Source of the DNA: Planctomicrobium piriforme
GTDB taxonomy: Bacteria > Planctomycetota > Planctomycetia > Planctomycetales > Planctomycetaceae
Direction of reading: 5' to 3'
DNA: 40,691 bases
Assembly: GCA_945861445.1 (NCBI GenBank)
Contig: CAMAVF010000012.1
Span: 1-40,691, forward strand
The notes below the pieces were generated by a model. It saw only the letters and a program-made list of their open reading frames with translations. It ran no database searches and had not been told where the DNA came from. The translations under genes were made by a program, and so were the position numbers. Shown here in pieces: positions 32,453-40,691 of this stretch (within the stretch, counting starts at the first letter, position 1; the number at the start of each line of letters is the position of its first letter).

Positions 32453-33193
32453 TCACCGCCCGACGAAGATATTCGAGTGTTCGATGTCTGTGTCCTTGGC
32501 GACCAGCCCCCCCAGACGGCCTTCCCGATAAACGCGTGCCATGAAGTGATCGAGACGCGGTTCGGCGCTCCATTGCTTCTGCACTCGACCCCAATTCAAC
32601 TGCACGTCCAGCTTGGTGCCGGACTCAGCACGCGTCTGGGCCTGGAAGAAGCCGTTTCCCTGCAGTTCCGTCAGCAATAGATCGAGCTGCTGCTTGGGAA
32701 TGTCGAGTACCCAGATTTCATCGTCCCGACGAGGTGCCTTCGAGACTGCCGAGACAGAGCCGTCAGCGGATTCGGTTGGTGCATTCCATCCCAACCAACG
32801 GCGCGCCTGGGCCACGGCTGAAGTGGAATCATGGCGCGGTTCGGCGGACAGTCGCAATGTGGCCCGGGCCGTATCGACGGTGCTGTCTGGATGGGGGTAT
32901 TGAATGGCGAGCGTCGCTCCGGCCCATTCGGGGGCTGGCGGCGGAGTCTCGGGTTCAGCATCAAACGCGACCGATTTGACCTGAGAACTGGTCAATGGCA
33001 GCGGCCGTTGAGCGGCATCCAGCTCGTAGATGATATTCGCCCGCTCGTATTGCGGCGTTCCCGATTTGCTGGCGGACAGCGGGGTTGGCAACCGACAGCC
33101 CACCAGCAGGGTGGCCAGGCACAGAACGACTCCGCCAATCCTCGCGAGGCGAGGTCGTCTGACGGGCGGCGTTTTCTGGCCCTGCGTCGTCAC
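32453..33193 (-). CDS. lipoprotein of unknown function
   Basis: 246 residues. The N-terminus has positive charges (RRPRLARIG), a hydrophobic core and a lipobox LLVGC with Cys33. The remainder is a mixed fold without a known family; a stretch DEIWVLDIPKQQLDLLLTEL looks globular. GTG 33193 overlaps the stop of the upstream cupin frame (GTGA) and has AGGGAAG about 8 bases upstream, which decides the start over the longer frame to 33490. Translational coupling with the cupin gene is likely. Confidence 0.75.
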   Translation of the reverse strand: MTTQGQKTPPVRRPRLARIGGVVLCLATLLVGCRLPTPLSASKSGTPQYERANIIYELDAAQRPLPLTSSQVKSVAFDAEPETPPPAPEWAGATLAIQYPHPDSTVDTARATLRLSAEPRHDSTSAVAQARRWLGWNAPTESADGSVSAVSKAPRRDDEIWVLDIPKQQLDLLLTELQGNGFFQAQTRAESGTKLDVQLNWGRVQKQWSAEPRLDHFMARVYREGRLGGLVAKDTDIEHSNIFVGR

Positions 33194-33519
33194 AGATATT
33201 CTTCCCTGACGGGATGGAAGAAGTCGAGCGCCTTCACGAGACAATCCAAGGAAATTACCTTGTGTACCACTCCCCCCGGAATGACGTACATATCCCCCGG
33301 CCCCAGCAGCTTCTCCACATCCCCAACAATGAAACGAGCCTGCCCCTCCAAGACCATTCCCATCTGCTCGTGCGGAGGCGAATGAGCTTGCACAATCGCC
33401 CCCGGTTAGAATTCCACGAGGCTCATCAGCATGTGCTTCCCGGCAGCAGTGAAAATGTCCACGCCCGGAAAGATGGTATGCTTGCTGCAAGTGGATTTAT
33501 CGACAAAATAGGCACTCAT
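33190..33519 (-). pseudogene. cupin gene with an in-frame stop codon
   Basis: ATG 33519 (AAGGA upstream) opens a cupin of about 109 codons. Codon 38 (33406-33408) is TAA; on both sides the cupin pattern continues in the same frame: MLMSLVEF, stop, PGAIVQAHSPPHEQMGMVLE. Motif 1 keeps His, His and Glu (HSPPHEQ), motif 2 is GDMYVIPGGVVHKV. Relatives usually have Glu or a similar residue at this position, so one base change from GAA would give TAA. The downstream part alone (GTG 33393, 67 residues) could be made but lacks the first strands. It could be a fresh pseudogene or a sequencing error. Confidence 0.8.
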
Positions 33520-33608
33520 TCTGGATGGTCCTTTCAGGCAGACTGGAGAATTATGAAGAGAAGTGGTCGCCGCCGCACAATTGCCCCAGCCCGCAGACTT
33601 GAACTCAA

Positions 33609-33887
33609 TTACGGAGAAGTAAACCTGGGCACCAGGCAGCTACAGCGTACGACGCTTGGACCATTCATTCCGGTGGTCCAGAACGGTCTGACCTCGGCAT
33701 AACAGCCTGTTGAAAAAGGTGTCTGGAACTCTCCGAACGTCGAACAAACGCTCGATTCCGTGTGGCTGGCAAAGTTCCAGACACCTTTTTCAACAGGCTG
33801 ATAAGTCGCAGCATAATCGGCGATTTCAGCGGGCGATAGCGTCGAAGTCCGACCGGTTGTAGAATCGCTTGTCTGGACATATGACAT
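33609..33887 (-). pseudogene. small open frame carrying a MITE
   Basis: ATG 33887 opens a frame (SYVQTSDSTTGRTSTLSPAE) of 92 residues. The insertion at 33703-33800 adds 34 codons without shifting the frame; without it the frame would read ADYAATYAEVRPFWTTGMNG. No family is recognised, and coding status is uncertain. It is placed here mainly because the element restores an open frame on removal. Confidence 0.35.
33703..33800. mobile_element. 98-base MITE-like element with perfect 28-base terminal inverted repeats
   Basis: Ends 33703-33730 (cagcctgttgaaaaaggtgt...) and 33773-33800 are exact reverse complements over 28 bases. The element is flanked on both sides by ATAA (33699-33702 and 33801-33804), which fits a 4-base target-site duplication. 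The 42-base interior codes for nothing. No transposase of matching type is present, so it would be mobilised in trans. Confidence 0.85.
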
Positions 33888-33917
33888 TCCTGAATTTGGT
33901 CTGATGGGAGTTGCTGC

Positions 33918-36455
33918 ATGTCGTGGAACAATTCGCACTGTCTGGGAGCCCCAATCTGCTGGCTGCTGACGGTCATGGTCATGTCCAATGTGGCAGTTTC
34001 GCGTGCTCAGACGGAACGACCTGCAGTTCCAACGGCCGCTCGTCAGCGCGAAATCGCCAAAGTCCTCGATGAGACTTTCGACCTTCCCAAGGTGACCGGC
34101 GCGCCGAAGCAACAGCAAGCTCTCAAGAAAATCCTGAAGGCTGCCGACGACTCGAATTTCTCGTCGGATGAGAAATATGTGGCTTGGATGACCGTCGTCA
34201 AACTGGCCCAGGCACAAGGCGATTTTGCTTCCTGGTGGACTGCGGTCAAATCGTTGGGGACGGCATTTACCGGCGAGGCTCCGGTAGACCGTCTCCCCTA
34301 TTTTTTGGCGTATTTGGAGGCTGCCAAAGTCAGTGCCCACTTCAAGGGGACCGCCGGTGAGGAGATCGTTTCCCTGGCCCAACAACTTGCAAACTTGGAG
34401 AACTACGCTGATGCTGACCGTGTGCTGAGCGCTGCTGAGCAGGGGGCGATGCGCGTCAACGCTGCGTCGGCGGTTCGGCAAGCGTTGAGCAAAGCGCGGC
34501 AGCAGTTGCTGGATGAGCAGACCGAATGGAAGGGAGTGCAGGCGGCAATCACGAAGCTGAAAACTCAGCCCAAGGACCCCGCAGCAAACCAGATTGTCGG
34601 CCGCTGGTATGCGGTTCGTAAGCGAGACTGGAAGCAGGGGCTACCCCATTTGGCGCTCTCGGATCTCCCGCTCTGGAGCGGGGCCGCGAAAGCCGAACTG
34701 GGTAATCCAGATGATCCTGTGGCAGAAGTCGGCGTCGGAGATCGATGGTGGGAAATTGCGCAAAAGGAAATGGGGGCGAACAAGGAATCGCTGCTGCTCC
34801 ACGTGGCGGAATGGTACGATCGGGCAGCGCCGAACATCACCTCCTCGGTCCAGAAACAGCTTGTGGCCAAGCGTCTGGCTGAAATCCAACCGTTACGAGC
34901 TGTCAAGACCGCGTCGGTGTCGACAACTCCGTCTCCCAAGCCATCGGATATCAAAGGCAAGGGGGATTCCAAAGGTAAGTCGGACACGAATGTTCCAGGC
35001 AAGTGGATTGATGTTCTTGAATTGGCGGGCCAGTACGACTGGCGTGGGCGTGGCGTCGATTGGAACGCACAACTGGCGGCCGCGCCGTCACGGCAGGGGC
35101 TTGCGTTCTCGCCGCAACCGCGAGGTCTGCATACATATCCCCTTCCAATCACGATTGACGGCAGTTATGAGCTGGAGTGCGACTTGATGCGAGTGCAAGG
35201 AGTGGGCCCGGTTCAGATTGTCATTCCGGTCCGACTCAGGAATCTCCATCTGGAGTTGTCCAGCAATGGGGGAGCGAACGATACCTTGGACAAGGTGGCC
35301 GATCCGGGCACAGGCGATAAGGTATTCAATTCACCCAGCCGTCTGATCAATGGCAAACGCTGCCGCCTGGCGGTCCGAGTTACGGTCGACGGTGATCAGG
35401 CCGAGGTCGCCGTCGATCTGGATACCGCGAAGAGTGCGCTCAAATGGAAGGGCACCATCAGCAGCCTGATTTCCAAGGGAACAGAATCGCTGGTGCGTCA
35501 TCCCTGGATCGCCAGTGATGGAAACGCCCTGACCGTCAATCGGGTCCGTATTCGAACTCTCGGCCGGGTCATCCGGCCAGATATGGTGACCCCTGGCGAC
35601 CGTGAGCGTGATCTGAAAGAGGGTCTGGTTCGACTGGTCAATGAGCCTCGTCTCGCGTCTCGGGCTGAGCAGGGGGGCGTGCGTATCAACCAGTCGTACA
35701 ATGTGGAAGCAGTAGATCTTGTGTGGCCGCTGCTCACTCCGGATGCATCGTTCTGCGACGATTTCTATTGGGCACACGCACCATCTCGACTGACCTGCCA
35801 GATCCCGACAGGTGCCAAAAGCTTTTCAACTATTGGATATACCGTAGGCAGAGGAAGTGTGGCCTTCCAAGTCTCCATAGATGGGGTTCTGGTTTACGAC
35901 TCGAAAGTTGACCAAACGCCCGTCGTGAAGTTGTCCCTTCCGCAGAATTCCAAGACTTTGGAGCTGATCACTGACGAGGCGGGCAATTCGTCGTTTGATC
36001 GCGCGCTTTGGTGTTATCCACGTTTCCATGGGGTGACTGCCGACCAGATCACCGACGAAATGCTTGACAACGAGTCCAGTTCCCTGCCCTTGAATCTCAC
36101 CGGAGCCACTAAAGGGCAGTTACCCGGGGATTTGAACGCCAAACCGGTCCAATTCCGGCAGCGTCAGCCCTGCGATGAGTTGTTGCTGGCCCATGCACCG
36201 TCGTCGATGACATACGCGATACCGCGTGGCATGACTCGATTCACAGCGATCGGCTACGAAGTCTTAATGCAGCAAGTGAGATTTGAAGTGTGGGTGGATC
36301 AAAAGAAGATCTATGAGAGCCCTGCGGCGGGCATCGTGCCAATTGACGTGAAATTGCCACCGGGATCCAAGACTCTGGAATTGAAGGTCGATGAGTTGGG
36401 TGACATCAGCTACGACTGGAGTTTCTGGTGTTATCCGAGATTGCATCGCGAATAG
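33918..36455 (+). CDS. secreted protein with two NPCBM-like domains
   Basis: 845 residues. Signal peptide (CWLLTVMVMSNVAVSRAQ), a helical region (about 35-330), a Lys/Ser/Pro linker (KPSDIKGKGDSKGKSD), a middle beta-type domain (about 350-570), and two related C-terminal domains at about 612-703 and 751-843. Each has HAPSRLTC or HAPSSMTY, FSTIGYTV or FTAIGYEV, SKTLELITDEAGN or SKTLELKVDELGD, and ends in CYPR. This pattern matches the NPCBM carbohydrate-binding family. No glycosidase domain is recognised, so it may be a cell-surface sugar-binding protein. ATG 33918 has GGGAG 7 bases upstream. Confidence 0.85.
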   Translation: MSWNNSHCLGAPICWLLTVMVMSNVAVSRAQTERPAVPTAARQREIAKVLDETFDLPKVTGAPKQQQALKKILKAADDSNFSSDEKYVAWMTVVKLAQAQGDFASWWTAVKSLGTAFTGEAPVDRLPYFLAYLEAAKVSAHFKGTAGEEIVSLAQQLANLENYADADRVLSAAEQGAMRVNAASAVRQALSKARQQLLDEQTEWKGVQAAITKLKTQPKDPAANQIVGRWYAVRKRDWKQGLPHLALSDLPLWSGAAKAELGNPDDPVAEVGVGDRWWEIAQKEMGANKESLLLHVAEWYDRAAPNITSSVQKQLVAKRLAEIQPLRAVKTASVSTTPSPKPSDIKGKGDSKGKSDTNVPGKWIDVLELAGQYDWRGRGVDWNAQLAAAPSRQGLAFSPQPRGLHTYPLPITIDGSYELECDLMRVQGVGPVQIVIPVRLRNLHLELSSNGGANDTLDKVADPGTGDKVFNSPSRLINGKRCRLAVRVTVDGDQAEVAVDLDTAKSALKWKGTISSLISKGTESLVRHPWIASDGNALTVNRVRIRTLGRVIRPDMVTPGDRERDLKEGLVRLVNEPRLASRAEQGGVRINQSYNVEAVDLVWPLLTPDASFCDDFYWAHAPSRLTCQIPTGAKSFSTIGYTVGRGSVAFQVSIDGVLVYDSKVDQTPVVKLSLPQNSKTLELITDEAGNSSFDRALWCYPRFHGVTADQITDEMLDNESSSLPLNLTGATKGQLPGDLNAKPVQFRQRQPCDELLLAHAPSSMTYAIPRGMTRFTAIGYEVLMQQVRFEVWVDQKKIYESPAAGIVPIDVKLPPGSKTLELKVDELGDISYDWSFWCYPRLHRE

Positions 36456-36469
36456 AATTCGTGGCCACA

Positions 36470-37522
36470 CTATCCGTGCCAGTCCAGACCCAGCATCAGC
36501 GAATTCAGGCCGCTGCCAATCCCCAATAAGGCGACTTTGTCGTGCGGTTGCAGATGCCCCTTTTCGATGCCCATCGCCATGGTCATTGGTAAGGCTGCGG
36601 CGCCTGTATTGCCCAGGAATTCCACCGTCGCGAAGTCCATTTTGGGGTTCAGTCCCAGGCTTTCATACAACAACTTGCGATGAGCTCGGCCGACTTGATG
36701 CGTGAACGCTTTGGTGACATCGGCATTGGTCCAGTTGAGATTCTGGCGAGCCAGTACCCAGGTGGATTCCGCCAGTTCAATCCCCGCATGCAGTAGCGCT
36801 TCCGAGTCAGTCTGCATTCGCGGCCGGTCGTCGCCGTGGGTGGATGTGTCGGAATCACCGGCGCACAGTTTGTGACTGGATGTATCGGCCTGAAACGCCC
36901 CTCCCAGCAGGCGATTTCCACGGCGGCTGAGTCGCCGGTCGCACAACACGATCGCCGCCGAACCGCAGCCGATGGTCAATGAGGCGAACGCCAGCTTCAC
37001 GTCCTGCCGCGTCAGATTGGGGGTGTTCAGCAGCGAATCGATGGTCCCTTCGACCAGTCCGCGGCCGTCTTCGGTCCCGACGATGACCCCCGCCGAAACC
37101 TGGCCCAGTTCGATCATATTCGCCAGTAACAGCATGCCATTCAGCAATCCCAGACAGGCATTGCTGACGTCCAGCACCAACGCGTTGTTCGGCAAGCCGA
37201 CGGCATGATGCACGCCGCTCGCGGTGGCGGGCTCGAGATGATCGCGGCAGACGGATCCATGCACCAGGCAGCCGAGCTGTTCACGGGCGAGTCCAGATGC
37301 GGCGATGGCTTTGTCGGCAGTGATCGCACTGACCTGACCCGGCCGAGTTCCACGGTCCCAGAAGCGGCGTTCCTTGATCCCCGTCATCAACTCCAGACGC
37401 CCTTCCGGCAACCCCAGCTTCTGGTAAACCGGGGCCAGTTGGGTCTCGATGTCTTCGGACGTGACAATCTGCGGAGGCAGCGTGTAGCTCACTGCTTCAA
37501 CGCACACATGCTGATACCTCAT
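36470..37522 (-). CDS. OleA-like 3-oxoacyl-ACP synthase III homologue
   Basis: 350-residue thiolase-fold condensing enzyme of the FabH/OleA group. The active Cys is Cys123 in SNACLGLLNG, with His275 (THQVGRAH) and Asn305 (LGNTGAA). Glu97 (RDHLEPAT) stands 26 residues before the Cys, as the general base Glu117 does before Cys143 in Xanthomonas OleA; His and Asn are 30 apart in both. These features favour OleA (head-to-head condensation of acyl-CoAs to a beta-keto acid, hydrocarbon pathway) over FabH. OleB, OleC and OleD genes are not nearby. Stop codons with the NPCBM gene are 14 bases apart (convergent). Confidence 0.82.
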   Translation of the reverse strand: MRYQHVCVEAVSYTLPPQIVTSEDIETQLAPVYQKLGLPEGRLELMTGIKERRFWDRGTRPGQVSAITADKAIAASGLAREQLGCLVHGSVCRDHLEPATASGVHHAVGLPNNALVLDVSNACLGLLNGMLLLANMIELGQVSAGVIVGTEDGRGLVEGTIDSLLNTPNLTRQDVKLAFASLTIGCGSAAIVLCDRRLSRRGNRLLGGAFQADTSSHKLCAGDSDTSTHGDDRPRMQTDSEALLHAGIELAESTWVLARQNLNWTNADVTKAFTHQVGRAHRKLLYESLGLNPKMDFATVEFLGNTGAAALPMTMAMGIEKGHLQPHDKVALLGIGSGLNSLMLGLDWHG

Positions 37523-37572
37523 AGGGTGCCGTGTCAGTAATTTTTACAAATTGGAACGTCCGGGAACACAAC

Positions 37573-37598
37573 GACCCGGCCTGAATACAGGTCGGGTC
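37573..37598. terminator. imperfect hairpin between the small gene and the oleA-like gene
   Basis: gacccggcct (37573-37582) and aggtcgggtc (37589-37598) pair with one G-T step around a 6-base loop. It could terminate the small minus-strand gene before the oleA-like gene. No T-run follows. Confidence 0.4.
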
Positions 37599-37728
37599 AA
37601 CTAGATTACTGGTTGCGTTGAAGGGTTGCCACTCTCAGTAGACACACTCTTCAAGTAGAAAAATTCGTAAGAATTCTTGAGCCAGACGTGATGCTGCGGA
37701 AGTCTTACGACGTTCCGCTACAGCGTCC

Positions 37729-37935
37729 CTACTTGGCAACTTCGACTTTGGATTTCGGAACCACAAGGCATTCCAACAAAGCCGAGACCTCATTGAGTTC
37801 GGTTGCGGAGTTGGGGTAGATATTGTTGAATTTGTCGCGGAACGAAAGTCTGCGGGCGCTCCGGACAAAGCGGAGCCCTTCCACCAGCAACTCGCGTTGC
37901 GCATCGGTAATTTCGAGTTTCACGTTCGCATCCAT
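37729..37935 (-). CDS. small hypothetical protein
   Basis: 68 residues (VKLEITDAQRELLVEGLRFV then RSARRLSFRDKF), a soluble mostly helical protein with no known family. ATG 37935 has AGG about 10 bases upstream. Codon use and length agree with a real small gene. Confidence 0.55.
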   Translation of the reverse strand: MDANVKLEITDAQRELLVEGLRFVRSARRLSFRDKFNNIYPNSATELNEVSALLECLVVPKSKVEVAK

Positions 37936-38295
37936 GAGGGAAAACCTGGCAAATTAGGGAGAACTCACGGCCCAAATGGACGGCAAAACCGTTCCCGGTT
38001 CGACCGCTCCACTTTCGCACCTCTGCGGTGCCTCTGGTTCGGAAAGCAAAACGGGCCTTCGCGATCCGACGGATCCTTCCCTCAGTTCATCGAGCCGTAC
38101 CGTCGTAGAATTTTGCAAACTCCGTGCCGCTCGTCAGTCTCTCGGTGAAAGCTACGACTGACACCATCCGAGAAACCGTCACAGCACACACGTCCGATAC
38201 GAACCGACCAGCCGACATCCCTGTCGCGTCAGATTTACGCCGATAGTTTATCAAATTCCCAGCCAAGAAACCAAGATACCGGCCGATCTGGCCAC
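37936..38295. other. intergenic stretch without a supported gene
   Basis: No frame here has a start with ribosome binding site and recognisable protein. It lies downstream of floA on the minus strand and carries the promoter of the small gene ending at 37729. Confidence 0.5.
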
Positions 38296-39246
38296 TCATT
38301 TCTTCGTCGCGCGCAGTGTCCCGTTCTTATAGGCTGCCGCAATGGCTTGCGGCACTTCGGCTTCCGCCAGAACGACTTGCGCCCGATTCTCCGCCGTCCG
38401 GGCTTTCATTTCCTGTTCCGTCGCCACCGCCTGGGCACGCCGCTCTTCTGCCTTCGCCCGGGCGACACGCATATCGGCTTCGGCCTGATCCGCCTGTAAC
38501 CGGGCACCGACATTCGTGCCGACGTCGATATCCGCGATGTCGATCGAGACGATTTCGAACGCCGTTTGCGAATCCAGACTCTTGGCCAGCACCGTCTTGG
38601 CGATCAACATCGGGTTCGCGAGTACCTCTTTATGCGTGTTCGAGGATCCAATCGCGGACACGATGCCTTCGCCGACACGGGCAATCACGGTCTCTTCGGT
38701 CGCTCCGCCAATCAACTGAGCCAAATTGGTCCGCACGGTGACACGGGCTTTGGCCTTCAACTGAATGCCGTCCTTCGCGACGCCATCCAGAGTGGTGCGG
38801 CCGGTCAGCTTCGGATTCGGGCAATCGATGACCTTGGGATCCACGCTGGTTTGCACGGCTTCGAGCACATTGCGGCCGGCCAGATCGATGGCCGAGGCCG
38901 TTTCCCAGTCCAATTCGATATTGGCCCGGTGAGCAACGATCAGCGATTGAATGACGCGGCGGACGTTCCCTCCGGCCAGGTAGTGAGCTTCCAGAGCCTG
39001 GGTCGAGATTCCCCGCAGTCCGGCCTGCACGGCCATGATCTTGCAGTCGACGATCATCCGCGGGTTGACCTTCCGCAACGACATCAGAATCAGATTCAGC
39101 AGACCCACGCGAGCTCGTGAGAAAAACGCCCGCACCCAGATATCAAAATACTTGGCGACCACAATCAGTATGGCCAGCAGGAAAATGGCTAAAAGGCCAA
39201 TCCCGCCGAAAATCAACCACTGCGTCGTGCCTTGCAGATTCCCCAT
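38296..39246 (-). CDS. floA: flotillin-like membrane protein FloA
   Basis: 316 residues. One N-terminal membrane hairpin or helix ([20 protein letters not shown]), then the YqfA/FloA body: [80 protein letters not shown], and a C-terminal EA-rich coiled coil ([20 protein letters not shown]). Proteins of this family organise membrane microdomains (lipid-raft-like), as in Bacillus FloA. In Bacillus the partner is NfeD, absent here. Confidence 0.94.
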   Translation of the reverse strand: MGNLQGTTQWLIFGGIGLLAIFLLAILIVVAKYFDIWVRAFFSRARVGLLNLILMSLRKVNPRMIVDCKIMAVQAGLRGISTQALEAHYLAGGNVRRVIQSLIVAHRANIELDWETASAIDLAGRNVLEAVQTSVDPKVIDCPNPKLTGRTTLDGVAKDGIQLKAKARVTVRTNLAQLIGGATEETVIARVGEGIVSAIGSSNTHKEVLANPMLIAKTVLAKSLDSQTAFEIVSIDIADIDVGTNVGARLQADQAEADMRVARAKAEERRAQAVATEQEMKARTAENRAQVVLAEAEVPQAIAAAYKNGTLRATKK

Positions 39247-39406
39247 GAGCCGTAGCTTCCTCTATGTTGATCGCCAATCTCGTGTGCGGGATTGAATCAG
39301 TCCCGTGCGACGAAATACGCCGCCTGGGGATGCTGTCCGGGGCTGGCGGTTCGTCAATGCACACGGCACAGACTCCCCCGTACTCTACGCAACCGACACG
39401 CTGATT

Positions 39407-40363
39407 TCAACTTCCGACATCGTCACAGGTCGCGTTGAGCAGCGATTCCGCGATTTCCGCCGGCGATTCGCAGCCCGTGATCGACCAGGCCCCGCATTCC
39501 GGCAGATTCCTGAACCAGGTGTGCTGGCGCTTGGCAAATTGCCGGGTCCGCGTTTGCAGTGTGTCCACGGTCGCCGCCAAGTTGCACGTTCCTGCCAGAT
39601 GGTCTAAGACTTCCTTGTATCCGAGTGCCTGTCGTGCCGAGCGTCCCAGCCCCTGCGGCAAGGCCAACAACTGTTGGACTTCCTCGACCAAGCCGGCCGC
39701 AAACATGGAGTCGACTCGCCGATCGATCCGAGTGTGCAGCCAGTCCCGCGGCGGTTCCAGCCAATAGACGTGCTGCGGACGTTGCTCGGGATGCAAGGTT
39801 GCTTCCTGCTGCAAACGTGATAACGGCTCGCCGGTCAATTGAAAAACCTCTAGAGCGCGAATAATCCGGCGTTGATCATGCGGATGCAGCCAGGCTGCGG
39901 ACTCGGGGTCGACCGTTTGCAATCGTCGATGCAAAGTCCCCTCGCCCTGGCTTCTTTCCACCTCTTCCAACTCGCGCCGAATGTCCCAATTGGCAGAGGG
40001 CCCTTCGAATAAGCCGCGTAACACTCCTCGTAGATAGAGTCCGGTACCGCCGACAAACAACGGCACATGCCCTCGTGACACGATTCCTGCGCAAGCCACT
40101 CCCGCCGCCCGCAAATAGTCGGCGAGCGAATATTCCTCGTGCGGATCGATGACATCGAGCAGATGATGAGGGACTCGCGACTGATTGTCCTGAGAGGGTT
40201 TCGCGGTACCAATATCCATGCCGCGATAGACGGTCATCGAGTCCAAAGCAACGATTTCCGCGTTCAACCGCTCAGCCAACTCCAGTGCGACGGCCGATTT
40301 ACCAACGGCCGTCGGACCAGCCAGGACCCAGCAACATTGCAGTAGTTCGAGAGGGAGATGCAT
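39407..40363 (-). CDS. miaA: tRNA dimethylallyltransferase
   Basis: 318 residues. MiaA adds a dimethylallyl group to adenosine 37 of tRNAs reading UNN codons. Motifs: P-loop AGPTAVGKS (16-23), DSMTVYRGMDIGTAKP, HHLLDVIDPHEEYSLADY, FVGGTGLYLRGVLRGL, RRIIRALEVFQLTGEPL and the final QTRTRQFAKRQHTWFRN. Length is usual for the family. ATG 40363 agrees with the family start; the longer frame to 40477 contains repeat sequence. The floA gene lies 160 bases downstream on the same strand. Confidence 0.96.
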   Translation of the reverse strand: MHLPLELLQCCWVLAGPTAVGKSAVALELAERLNAEIVALDSMTVYRGMDIGTAKPSQDNQSRVPHHLLDVIDPHEEYSLADYLRAAGVACAGIVSRGHVPLFVGGTGLYLRGVLRGLFEGPSANWDIRRELEEVERSQGEGTLHRRLQTVDPESAAWLHPHDQRRIIRALEVFQLTGEPLSRLQQEATLHPEQRPQHVYWLEPPRDWLHTRIDRRVDSMFAAGLVEEVQQLLALPQGLGRSARQALGYKEVLDHLAGTCNLAATVDTLQTRTRQFAKRQHTWFRNLPECGAWSITGCESPAEIAESLLNATCDDVGS

Positions 40364-40403
40364 GATTTTGATCGTTCCGCAAGCGAACACGAAGAAATCT
40401 GTC

Positions 40404-40479
40404 TCCCCTCGCCCCGGTATGCCGGGGAGAGGGGACGGGGGTGAGGGGCTTTGCGAGCGTCGCTGAGAGCCCCTCACCC
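40404..40479. repeat. two GC-rich hairpins upstream of miaA
   Basis: Hairpin 1 spans 40404-40435 (tcccct...ccccgg-tatg-ccgggg...aggggа-type arms); hairpin 2 pairs gggtgaggggct (40439-40450) with agcccctcaccc (40468-40479), perfect over 12 bases. Related gcccctcaccc occurs again at 40529-40539. It sits between divergent genes and may overlap the miaA promoter. Confidence 0.7.
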
Positions 40480-40581
40480 AAAGGGCCTTTTCCCGCCCAT
40501 TTGGGACTCAGCATTCATGGTAGATCGTGCCCCTCACCCCCAACCCCTTGTATCTTGAAATCTGATGATTCATTCGATCAT

Positions 40582-40691
40582 ATGGAACACGGCTTGGCTA
40601 AGCCTGCAAAGCGTCGCAATGCGGGTAGCGCCAAGTCGGCCGGTGACAGATCGTCTGCCCCTGGGTCTTCCGAGGCCGTGGGAGAGCGTGA
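40582..40691 (+). CDS. start of a gene leaving the window
   Basis: From ATG 40582 the frame is open to the last base (36 codons). The residues are polar and basic (MEHGLAKPAKRRNAGSAKSA), like a flexible N-terminus of a longer protein. No ribosome binding site is obvious, and no family can be named from so little. Confidence 0.35.
   Translation, partial: MEHGLAKPAKRRNAGSAKSAGDRSSAPGSSEAVGER

Noticed and set aside
33609-34481. 290-residue minus-strand frame through the NPCBM gene start
   Set aside because: Its upstream part is the antisense shadow of the plus-strand gene at 33918; only the part from 33887 could be real.
38087-38299. 70-residue frame downstream of floA
   Set aside because: It overlaps the floA stop, has no start signal and no recognisable protein.

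Overview
The window reads as a piece of a planctomycete chromosome (Planctomycetota, probably order Planctomycetales). The assignment rests on families that are characteristic of, or strongly expanded in, that phylum. They include two DUF1501 proteins with twin-arginine signals, a secreted PSCyt1-DUF1549-DUF1553 protein paired with one of them, an ECF sigma factor translationally coupled to a Ser/Thr kinase with an extracytoplasmic LamG-like domain, a LEPR-XLL-type N-terminus, a TIGR02996 repeat-companion segment with leucine-rich repeats, two tandem ClpP paralogues and a stand-alone OleA-like thiolase. No rRNA, tRNA, CRISPR array or intact transposase was recognised.

Layout. 1-5.1 kb: possible 3' end of a gene, a sigma factor/kinase pair on the minus strand, then a large secreted DJ-1/PfpI-cadherin-RTX protein on the plus strand. 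5.1-10.5 kb: a DUF1501 protein, then a minus-strand block of small exported or membrane proteins (small membrane protein, glycine-rich protein, SnoaL/DUF4440-like protein, GlcG/HbpS-like protein) with the remains of a FAD-dependent oxidoreductase gene. 10.5-16.8 kb: a VOC-family protein, a broken and partly duplicated DUF1016/YhcG nuclease gene, a GIY-YIG/DUF4357 protein, a repeat-filled gap of 1.36 kb, an SMP-30-type lactonase-like protein and a small coiled-coil secreted protein whose 3' end and terminator are tandemly duplicated. 16.8-22 kb: clpP1-clpP2, a lipoprotein, and a TMEM43-LRR fusion. 22-30 kb: a five-bladed beta-propeller protein, the DUF1553/DUF1501 pair, and a MacB/LolD-like ABC transporter. 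30-36.5 kb: two TerB-like paralogues, a nitrilase-family amidohydrolase, a lipoprotein overlapping a cupin gene that carries an in-frame stop, a MITE-like element with a 4-bp target duplication, and a protein with two NPCBM-like domains. 36.5-40.7 kb: an OleA-like thiolase, a small conserved-looking protein, floA, miaA and the first codons of a gene that leaves the window.

How the genes work together. Recognisable units are sigma factor plus kinase (signalling), clpP1-clpP2 with a lipoprotein close behind (proteolysis), the DUF1553/DUF1501 pair (exported proteins that always travel together in planctomycetes), ATPase plus permease (one ABC complex), tandem TerB genes, and the cupin/lipoprotein overlap. 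The rest are single genes.

The most striking property of the window is its intergenic DNA: almost every gap holds long, often perfect inverted repeats of several unrelated families. One has a clear target-site duplication, one is part of a direct duplication, and two sit inside the coding sequence of the DUF1016 gene at homologous positions. No wholly new multi-gene system is evident. The best candidates for undescribed biology are the TMEM43-LRR fusion, the exported DJ-1-cadherin-RTX protein, the paired coding hairpins in the DUF1016 gene and the MITE at 33.7 kb.
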